Assembly (NCBI GenBank): GCA_963921195.1
Contig: OY992537.1
Coordinates: 125,041,347 to 125,105,346 of the forward strand
Direction: 5' to 3'
Source: Pegoplata infirma
Taxonomy: Eukaryota > Arthropoda > Insecta > Diptera > Anthomyiidae
Length of the DNA: 64,000 nucleotides
How positions within the stretch are numbered: position 1 is the first letter of the stretch; each line of letters begins with the position of its first letter. A model generated the notes under the pieces. That model made no database searches, had not been told where the DNA came from, and saw only the letters and a list, made by a program, of their open reading frames with translations. A program made the position numbers and the translations under genes. This document shows positions 55,971 through 64,000 of this stretch, piece after piece.

Positions 55971-56573
55971 AAAAATTTCACGGCGAATATTTTTTCGGAA
56001 CATTTTAACCCCATAAATCCCTGTTTTAGTGGTTTTTTGTTCTCTTTTTTAAAAGAAAGACAAAAAAGACACTTACCTTGAGGAGTTAGAGGGTTAACAT
56101 ATTCTACAAAAATGTTCTCCGTAACATTTTACATAAATTGGCTGAGCACACCATATACTTTAAACGAAAGCTTTACTCAATTTTCTTTATAATTACGAAA
56201 TTAACCCTAAGCATTCTTTTGTTGTGTCTTATTTCTGACTTTCTTGTTGAGTTTTCTGTTTTGGTGTATTCAGGGACTTAAAGTAAAATTTCACGGCGAA
56301 TATTTCTGCGAAACATTTTAACCCCTTAAATCGCTGTTTTAATGGTGAATTTGCTCTTTTTTAAAACATTTTAACCCCATAAATCCCTGTTTTAGTGGTT
56401 TTTGTTCTCTTTTTTAAAAGAAGGACAAAAAAGACCCCTACCTCGGGGAGATAGAGGGTTAACATATTCTACAAAAATGTTTTCCGTATCATTTAACATA
56501 CATTAGCTAAACACACCATATACTTTAAACGTAAGCTTTACTCGATTTTCTTATTAAATGCGAAATTAACCCT

Positions 56574-58570
56574 CCCGAGTAAAAATAATTTAATATGATC
56601 TTATATATTTTTATATAGTCATATTATTTTATATGTGATCATGTGTGACACTATGTCTAGTGAGATAAATTTATATAATAAATTTTGATGTGCGATTTTT
56701 TTAAGATATCGCCATACATAACTATATGTTGTAACATCTGGTCCCATGCATCATTGCAAACTTCTAAGTGTTTTATATAAAATTTTATATTTTTTTTAAA
56801 TTTTTCCAAGAACATATTTTTATCGCAAATATTTTCAAAGTGTTTTATATAAAATTTCATATGACTTTATTTTTTTTTTTTTATTTTTCTAAGTTTTTTC
56901 CAAGCACCACTTTTTTATCACGAATATTTTCTTGTGTTTTATATAAAATTTGATATATGGGTAATTCCAAAAATTTTCGCCCCACTGTTCGGAAACATGC
57001 CTTTGGACGCCACTGAGAATTTGGCTCATAGATATCCACGTTTATATGAGATATGTTGCATTTTTGGATTTTCAAAATTTGCTGTAGTTTTCAAATTATC
57101 GCGGGTCAAAGTTCGACTTTTTTAGCAAAAGTCAGAAAAATACATGACGTTTAACGTGCTCTAACTTTTTAACTAGTAATCCGATTATCACATGTAATGG
57201 CTCATATGAAAGCTTAATTCTTCTTCTTTTAGGAAATATTTTCAAAAGAATACGGTTTTTTTTCAGAAGTGTTGCAAAAATTCAAAAACATTTTTTTTTG
57301 CGAATATTTAAAAAAACACATCTTCGATTTTTAAAAAAAAAAGTTTGGTGATAAACAATACTGTTTTGTACAACATATCCAAAATTCAGAGTGGGATCCC
57401 AATGGGATTAAAAAATATTCTGGTTTTAGTATGAAGTTCTAAAATTTTACCTTAAAAAATTAAAATTTTATGTTTCTTCAATATAAAAATTTAAATTTTC
57501 AAAGAAAATTATACCATTAAAATTTTTAAAACATTCAAAACATTAGAAATTTAAATTTTCTAAGGAAAAAATATGAGAACCTCGTACTTAAAACAGAATG
57601 TTTTTTGATCCCATGGAGATCCCACTCTGAATTTTGAATATGTTATACAAAACATTGTTATTTTTCACCAGAATTTTTTTAAAAAAAATCGAAGATGTGT
57701 TTTTTTAAATATTCGAAAAGAAAAAAGGTTTTTGCATTTTTGCATCATTTCTGCAAAAAAAAACTGTGTTATTTTAAAAATATTTTCTAAAAGAAGAACC
57801 CCAGCTTTCTCATGAGCCTAAATTTTTGAAAATCGGGTCATTGGTTAAGAAGTTACAGCTCTTTAAACGTGATGTATTTTTCTTACTTTTGCTTAAAAAG
57901 TCAATCTTTGACCCGCCATAATTCGTTAAATACGCCAAATGTAAAAAAACGATATATGGTACATATATCATATTTATGAGGGCTATCTATGTGTCAAGGT
58001 TCAAATTAATCTGAGACACCATTTCCAAAAATGACTAAAATTTGAGCTAAATTTTTTGGAATGGCCCATATGACTCCATCTTTTAAATTTTTTCTAAGTT
58101 TTTTTCAAGGAACATTTTTTTTATCGCAAATATTTTCTAAGTGTTTTATATAAAATTTTATATGACTCCAATTTTTTTAAATTTTTCTAAGTTTTTCCAA
58201 GGAGAAATTTTTTTGAAAATATTTTCTAAGTGTTTTATATAAAATTACCATGACTCCATTTTTTTTAAATTTTTCAAAGTTTTTTTCAAGAACAACTTAT
58301 TTTTGTTATTTTAATTTTTCAACTTTTTATTAAAACATAAAAAAAAACATCCGATTTATAAAATTGTATAAATTTTAATTGGATATAATTTTATATCATT
58401 GGATTAGACCAAAACTCGTATCAAAGTCGATATAAAGTTATATAAACTGATATTATTATATAATATTCGATCAAATCTTATGAAACCATTTTTCGTATAA
58501 GATTATATCAAAATAGACACGAACCCATATTAAATTATATGTTGTGTCATATCATTTTTTTTTACTCGGG
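56574..58570. mobile_element. TIR element (CCCGAGTAAAAA) inserted in tandem repeat
   Basis: CCCGAGTAAAAA at 56574 and TTTTTACTCGGG ending 58570 are perfect inverted repeats. The undisturbed unit reads AATTAACCCTAAGCATTC, while the filled one reads AATTAACCCT...CTAAGCTCTC, implying a CT duplication. The interior has about six copies of an about 90-bp unit, AAGTGTTTTATATAAAATTT plus ATTTTTCTAAGTTTTTTCC, and hosts FB-C copy 2. Confidence 0.8.
56959..58067. mobile_element. FB-C foldback element, copy 2, 4-bp TSD
   Basis: It begins GGGTAATTCCAAAAATTT and ends AAATTTTTTGGAATGGCCC, the reverse of copy 1 (19336-20431), to which it is closely similar throughout. ATAT flanks both ends (56955-56958 and 58068-58071). 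It interrupts one about 90-bp unit of the surrounding element at TATAT/GACTCC. Together the two copies fix the family's ends and TSD length. Confidence 0.9.
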
Positions 58571-58864
58571 CTAAGCTCTCTTTTGTTGTGTCGTTTTTCT
58601 GACTTTCTGGTTGAGTTTAACGTTTTGGTGTATTCAGGGACTTATAGAAAAATTTAACGGCGAATATTTTTTCGGAACATTTAAACCCCTTAAATCCCTT
58701 TTTTAATGTTGTTTTTTGCTCTTTTTTAAAGAAGGACAAAAAAGACCCTTATCTTGAGGAGTTAGAGGGTTAACGTATTCCACAAAAATGTTCTCCGTAA
58801 CATTTTACATAAATTTGCTAAAACACCATGTACTTTAAACGTAAGCTTTACTCGATATTCAGTG

Positions 58865-59332
58865 ACGATTGACAATACAACATTTGCATTTGGGGGAAGC
58901 TTTGCATCCCCCTGAAATGAAACCCAGATGTAAACTTTCAAAACGCCAATACACGTGTATTTTTTTTGTCTCTTCTATCAAAATTTTTTGGTCCGACCTT
59001 GTAATCTTAGAAAAAATTTGATTTTGTTGAACAGTGCAATATGAAAATGGTAATTAATTACATTTCCAAAATCCTTAAAGAAATTCAAATCGGATGAAAA
59101 ATAAGCATTTTACGCATATATCATGAAATCTTTTTTAAATTTCAACTCAGTGAAACTGAAATAAATGTTTAAAAAAACCGTCAGTTTTTGGAATTTAGAA
59201 AAACTGTAAATGCAGTTGTGTAAACAAGACCTTGAACCATCACTGAGCAATGTTTAAGGATTACCCCACTTTATCCGTAAAAGTTACAGAGAGTTAAAGT
59301 TGAAAAATTGATAAAAATGGCTTGAAATAATC
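58865..59332. other. AT-rich spacer without recognised gene
   Basis: GGGGGAAGCTTTGCATCCCCC near 58893 is a small hairpin. Nothing else identified. Confidence 0.5.
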
Positions 59333-59334
59333 TA

Positions 59335-59980
59335 CACTTAAAATATTATGTAAGTAAATTCAACAGAAAATACGTTTGAAACAAATGAAAATTTATTTAA
59401 AAAACGGACTACTTACATTTCATTTAAAACAAAAACATTTCTCAGTTATTTTTAAATGTTAATTAATAACTGTTGAAATCCGTAAAAATAACTTAAAAAT
59501 CCGTAAAAAATGACTGACAAAATTTTACGGAAAAAAACGGTTAAAATAACGGAAATATACATTCATTTTTATTTGTTTTTTTAGAAATATTTTTAAAAAA
59601 CTTCGAACCTGAGCAGAATCGTACTCATAATTTCTGGCTGATAGCCCAGCACGCTACCCTCTGTGCCACAAGCTACTTATATTTTCAGCAACTAAATTTC
59701 ATTTTCAAATTCAAAAAAAAAAAATTCTAATTTTAGAAATTTTTAAATAACTGACAAATAACAAACGACAAATAAAATAATGTGGTTTGTTTTTTAAATA
59801 ACTGAAAAAAACAAACGTTACGGAAAATTTTATTTAAAAGACAGTTATGTATTTGAATAAACGTTCAAAAAGTTGTTTAGAATATTTGTATGTGAAACAA
59901 ACGAATTTTCTTTTAATAATAACTAAAAGGAAAACTATTTGTTTGACTGTGAAACAGTAACTGTAAAACTTTTATGAGTG
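59335..59980. mobile_element. Probable TA-flanked MITE with tRNA-like insert
   Basis: CACTTAAAATATT at 59335 and AAAACTTTTATGAGTG ending 59980 are imperfect inverted ends, with TA on both sides (59333-59334 and 59981-59982). TCAGTTATTTTTAAATGTTA (59433) and AAATAACTGAC (59746) style motifs recur inverted, giving a palindromic plan around the tRNA-like domain at 59603-59680. Confidence 0.6.
59603..59680 (-). repeat. tRNA-like (SINE-type) domain
   Basis: The minus strand has a box A-like TGGCACAGAGGGTAGCGTGC and a box B-like GTACGATTCTG, with anticodon-arm-like GGGCTATCAGCC. Not a complete cloverleaf. Confidence 0.55.
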
Positions 59981-60059
59981 TATAGTTTTTACCTTCTTTC
60001 GCTTTTTTTTTTTTAAGTTCTCCTCATATTTCAATCTTTTTCGGCATAACACAAAGTCA

Positions 60060-60303
60060 GGGGGGTTACCGCGTATTTCGATTCGAAACGGAAACGTTTT
60101 CGAACAGAATTTTGTTTTGGCAAATAATTAAAAAGAAAATATTTTTTTCGTTACAAAATTCTTTGGAGCCCGGCAGATCTTCTTCAAATAATGTAAAAAT
60201 ATAAAAAAGTAAAATTTTGCGTAAACCAATTTATTGTTACGGCATGTTGAAAATTTCCGAATTCGAACGATTTCTTTCGAATAAAGTTACGCGGTAACCC
60301 CCC
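60060..60303. mobile_element. MITE with GGGGGGTTACCGCG ends
   Basis: GGGGGGTTACCGCGTA at 60060 and TACGCGGTAACCCCCC-like sequence ending 60303 are inverted. ATTCGAAAC (60083) and TTTCTTTCGAAT (60270) extend the arms. The TSD is unclear. Confidence 0.75.
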
Positions 60304-60309
60304 AGTACA

Positions 60310-61560
60310 TATAAGAGATTATTTTAATGTTGGCTTGATAGATGGTAAGAACTTATAAGACGGTTAAATTTTGAAACCAAAAATTAAGAGTTTTTAAATT
60401 TTCGAGGTTTTTTGATCAGGGATTTCGGCACCCTCTATAAAATGAAAAAAGCTGAACTAAAGTTGGTAGCTGCTGTAATTCGGTATTAATCTCGTTAATG
60501 TGCCACGAATAGTTAAGGATTTTCAGCAGATCAAAGTTCGAAAGAAAAAACGTAATTTTTTTTAAATACCAGTTTTTCGCGAGGCACATTCGCGGTTTCA
60601 TTCGATATTTGGTGGGCTCTTGCGTAAACCGAGTTTTTTAGGAGTTTACATAAAAAAATCATTGGCGGGTTTATAAAAAATAAATTGCAAAAATTTTATG
60701 GCATTTTTGAAAATTGTTCGAAATTTGCAAATCTGCTTCCAATTTTTTTAGTAGCAATTAATGCATCATGTTCATTTTATTATGGTGCCTTAACGAGTAG
60801 AACTGATTTGCTTTTTGACTTTTTACTTTAAGCCATTCTGAGCGGAAAGCGCGATGATTTTATCTAAACCTGTTTTGATCTGGCACATCCAAGGCTTTAC
60901 ACGAAATCGGATGAAATTTTTTTAAATGAAAGCCCACTTGATGTGTCATCATAAAATCAGAGGCGGGTTAAAAAATGTTGATGATTATAGATTTTTTGGA
61001 CCATATTAAATTTTCTTGTTATAAAAAAGCATCACCGATTTTTTTAAACACTGGTACAATGATACGATTTTCCTTGATTTTTTTTCAGTAATACCAACGC
61101 GCATTGCCTAAATATGTTATAAAAAATTATGAAACTTTTTTTTTACCGCGAATTAATCGCGATTTTAGGTACTTAGATATTTTTTTTTTAAATCGTTTGG
61201 TCATTAAAGGGTTAAATTTATATCATATATTTTAGAAGAAATGATATATCCTGGCATGTTTTAATGACGCATGCAACAAATGTGTAGAAAAAAAATATTT
61301 AAAATATTTTTAAGATTTTTTAAAACCGCTAAATCTTAAAACCGCCCTAACTTTTGACCCCCTTGCGCGATTTAATTAACGCGAACGAATTTCTTATTCT
61401 TAAATAGCTTCTAATATTTGTGCCAACTTTCATCGATGTGCCATCAAAACAAAAATCACATCTTTTTTACCTAAAAATTTAAGTCTTAGCCGGAACTCCT
61501 CATATGCCCCAGACCATTGTACAATTTTTAAAGCCAGAATTTGAAAATTTTCAAAATTTT
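60310..61560. other. AT-rich stretch without recognised gene
   Basis: No repeat partner and no credible frame; the 61-residue minus frame at 60416-60601 has no domain. Confidence 0.5.
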
Positions 61561-61565
61561 TAGGC

Positions 61566-62385
61566 AAAACAAGTAAGAAAATTATAGTCGGTCAAAACCG
61601 ACCATATAATACCCTACACCAGAGTTTCCCGGAATATGGAACCCAAGTTCAAACATGGACTGATTATATCTATATTTTGTCAAATCTTTAATAAGTGTAA
61701 AAAGCACTTACAAATCCAATTTGAGTGAAAAAGGCTTCTTTTTGTTGACAATGAACCGCTTCAACTGAACATCGGGCGAAATTTTCATATGGGCCTTAAG
61801 TCCAAAAATGGTCCGCTGATAATCAGATTTGATAAGGTTATTAAAGTACGCGTTTAACATACACAAACAGAATTTTAATTAAATATTTTCTATTTTCATG
61901 AATTTTGAGAGACTTATGTATAAATCGGGAAGGTGGTTTGTATGGGAGCTACAAGAAGAACTGGTCCTTTAAAATTCGGAATGGTGGTTTATGTAGATGA
62001 GACATTATTACCTACAAAATTTCGAAAACATACCTATTAAAATGCGGCTATTAGAGTAATTTGAGCCAAAACTAAAGAGGACCTTTCTATGGGGGCTAAG
62101 TCTAAATATGGACCGATTTTTTCCAATTTCAATAGGCTTCGTCCTTGAGCCAAAAGTTTCAAATTTCAAGTGAGTTTATTAAAAATTGCGACCTGTATCG
62201 TGTTTACACCGTTTACATGGACAGACAGACAGACGGACGGACGGACATCGCTAAATCTACTCAAAAAGTGATTCTGAGTCGATCGGTGTACTTAAAAGTG
62301 GGTCTAGGACCAATATTTCGGGTAGTTACAAACATCAGCACAAATTTATTATACCCTGTACCACAGTGTGGTGTAGGGTATAGAG
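61566..62385 (-). mobile_element. mini-me/DINE-1-like element, subtype B, complete
   Basis: An inverted full-length relative of 38756-39565: ACAAGTAAGAAAATTATAG, hairpin GTCGGTCAAAACCGAC, then array GACAGACAGACGGACGG (62221), ACTCAAAAAGTGATTCTGAG, and the terminal hairpin ATACCCTGTACCAC/GTGGTGTAGGGTAT. Just outside, 62405-62432 (CAGCCAAATATCTTTCTGACTTGTTTC) resembles a forward 3' end. Confidence 0.88.
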
Positions 62386-62439
62386 TATAGTTTTATTGTG
62401 GCACACAGCCAAATATCTTTCTGACTTGTTTCTTTTTTT

Positions 62440-63009
62440 TCATAGAAACCAATCATTAAGTAAATTTTATGAAATTCTTTCATTTCTATAAAATGCCCCA
62501 TTAAAACTTTTATCCACAATTCTAAAAAGTCTTAACTTAATTCCATTAAATAGAGAATAAGCATAAAAAAGTACGGAATTTTAGTATTTGAAATAGTTTT
62601 TATATCTTTTATCCCATCAAGTCCAATTGTAATTTAATGAAAATAATATAGGGTCTCAGGGAAACATGTTTTAGTGGGTGTGTGAGTGTGTATGTGTAGC
62701 TATGATTCTATGGTTTTGATTTGTGAAACACAGTTTTTATTAAATCCAGTTTTTCTTTCACTAAAGAAAAACTACACTCAAAATAGATTCTCTGTCCAAT
62801 CAGCAAAAAAATCTGCTGAAAATGCACACATTTTGAGTCATATGAGAAATATTCTGATTTTAGCGAACAGGGTTTTGCTGAAAATATGGCATGATAATCT
62901 TGGTAAAAACTTTTGTTTTTTAAAAATTAATTTTCACGTTAAAAAAAATTTAAAAATTGTAAAATTAGCAATATAATCTACTGATTTTTTTTTTAGTTTT
63001 GTCAATTAT
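62440..63009. other. AT-rich spacer without recognised gene
   Basis: The 96-residue frame at 62686-62976 shows no known domain. No repeat structure seen. Confidence 0.45.
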
Positions 63010-63310
63010 TACACTGAAAGAATTATTGTTCATAATATCTATGAACATATTTCATAAAACCAAATTCATAGAATCTTTGAAACAATTCATTGGCTGAATG
63101 AATATTCATTAGTATTGTGAAATATTTCATAGAATTTTATTCATAGATTTTGTAAGATTCATAGAAAAAATTCATAGAAAAAAATGTTATTAATAATTTT
63201 TTAAAAATTAAAATAATGTTACAATAATTAAATAATTTGAATAAATATATTAAAAAAATATAAAAAATATAAAAAAAACATAAAAAACGTAAAAAAAAAA
63301 AAAAAAAATA

Positions 63311-63393
63311 TTGCCGCCCTGGCGAGGTTCGAACCCAAGACCTACCGGCTGGGAAATTTATAATCGACGCCTTAGCTATCAGCGCCACCAAAG
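63311..63393 (-). repeat. tRNA-like domain, leftward
   Basis: The minus strand reads GGTGGCGCTGATAGCTAAGG (box A-like) and later TTGGGTTCGAACCTC (box B). A T-run of about 18 follows at once (minus strand below 63309), which would terminate pol III transcription. Cloverleaf incomplete. Confidence 0.65.
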
Positions 63394-63567
63394 GAAGAAA
63401 ACCTCGCCGACTAACACTTAGTTTTGTAATGTTCGTTATTTTTTTTCTGCAAATACACAAACATTTTGTTTTCTACAAACATACACACAGATTTTGGCAG
63501 AGCATTGTGGCAGAGCATAATATTTTAAAGCAGAAAATGGATTTTAAGTGTTATAACTTGTTTATTT

Positions 63568-63640
63568 ACTTTAGCTCAGTGGTTAGAGACTTAGCTTTAC
63601 AAACAACTGGTATTGTGTTCAAATCTCGGTGGGGATAAGT
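63568..63640 (+). repeat. tRNA-like domain, rightward
   Basis: TTTAGCTCAGTGGTTAGAG is a textbook box A region and GTGTTCAAATCTC a good box B, about 35 bp apart. AAAAATAAATAAA repeats follow. Likely SINE-type or tRNA-derived, not a functional tRNA because the acceptor stem does not close. Confidence 0.65.
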
Positions 63641-64000
63641 TAAAAATAAATAAATTTTTAAAAATAGAATCTTGTAAATAAATAAAAATAAATTAATAAA
63701 GTAAATAAAAATTAAATAATAAAATAAATAAAAATAGAATTGAACAATAAAATTTTTTTCCATAGCCTATGAACTTTTTCATAGGTATCTGGTTTCTATG
63801 AATTTGTTTCATAGATTCTATGAAGGGCATCATTGGCTCACTTCTAATGATTTTTTTCATAGAATCAATGTACGTTTTCATAGCCGTAATGAACAAAATT
63901 CTTTCAGTGTAGTCTCAATCTTTTTAATTGTATAAAAACGCAAAAAATTAACGCTTTGAAAAAAAACTTAAGAAAGTTTTCTTGAAAAAAACGATGACAG

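Larger units (their letters stand above)
55972..58862 (+). repeat. Tandem repeat, about 310-bp unit, interrupted
   Basis: AAATTTCACGGCGAATATTT occurs at about 55973 and 56287 and, as AAATTTAACGGCGAATATTT, at about 58650. Each is followed by ACATTTTAACCCC.TAAATC, GAGTTAGAGGGTTAAC, ACCATATACTTTAAACG and GTTGTGTCTTATTTCTGAC. The second and third units are separated by the element at 56574-58570. A partial inner duplication of AACCCCATAAATCCCTG is at 56367. Confidence 0.75.
63012..63909. mobile_element. Palindromic TA-flanked MITE with two divergent tRNA-like domains
   Basis: CACTGAAAGAATTATTGTTC at 63012 and GAACAAAATTCTTTCAGTG ending 63909 are inverted, with TA on both sides (63010-63011 and 63910-63911), as in Tc1/mariner-type MITEs. 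Both arms are full of ATTCATAGAA/TTCTATGAA motifs. The centre holds two tRNA-like domains pointing outward (63311-63393 minus, 63568-63640 plus). Confidence 0.8.

Noticed and set aside
63311..63640. Functional tRNA genes at 63.3 and 63.6 kb (also 14.96, 32.3 and 59.6 kb)
   Set aside because: Boxes A and B are good in several, but acceptor and other stems do not close into cloverleaves; SINE-type or relic status fits better.
1..64000. Host protein-coding genes
   Set aside because: No frame outside the three LINE remnants and two transposase scraps showed a recognisable domain; exons too short to see by eye cannot be excluded.

Overview
This window is AT-rich, repeat-dense eukaryotic DNA, most likely from a higher (brachyceran) fly. 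The strongest clue is about a dozen full or partial copies of the dipteran DINE-1/INE-1/mini-me repeat: a terminal hairpin, an ACCCCATAAAGTATATAT core, a GTCC/GTCT microsatellite, and a short 3' hairpin before CTTACTTGTTT. Jockey-like and RNase H-bearing LINEs, hAT MITEs and homopolymer-rich spacers fit the same picture. The species is not determined. I recognise no host protein-coding exon, rRNA or functional tRNA gene; the window reads as intergenic or intronic DNA built from nested transposable elements.

Layout. 0-9 kb: a hAT MITE with a perfect 8-bp TSD (757-1661), a decayed LINE 3' piece (2098-2375), two foldback repeats, a 5'-truncated and internally deleted Jockey-like element (4259-5407), and a second hAT MITE (8113-8869). 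9-20 kb: a ~160-bp tandem repeat holding a TA-flanked MITE that holds a mini-me, then a nest in which a foldback element (12001-19195) is split by two other inverted-repeat elements, one carrying a 5'-truncated RNase H LINE (17005-18647) with a TTAGG-type tail. 19-28 kb: foldback elements of three families (here FB-A, FB-B, FB-C) and mini-me copies. 28.7-32.2 kb: the only intact gene-like object, an RTE-clade LINE with a 15-bp TSD and a ~1000-residue endonuclease/reverse transcriptase, followed by a tRNA-derived SINE. 33-42 kb: mini-me copies including a ~2.1-kb palindrome, and minisatellites. 42-54 kb: a foldback element, two mariner-type transposase scraps, a 35-bp minisatellite, a GTACTTTGGTAC repeat field, and second copies of the hAT MITE and FB-B. 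54-64 kb: a third hAT MITE, a ~310-bp tandem repeat split by a nested element containing FB-C copy 2, small MITEs, a mini-me, and a palindromic MITE with two divergent tRNA-like promoters.

Functionally only the RTE element looks capable of acting on its own. The RNase H LINE keeps its catalytic residues but lacks endonuclease and most of the RT. All other elements are non-autonomous. Element boundaries rest mainly on terminal repeats, target-site duplications, and comparison of filled with unfilled copies inside this window. Family names above the structural level are from recognition of motifs, not from a database search.
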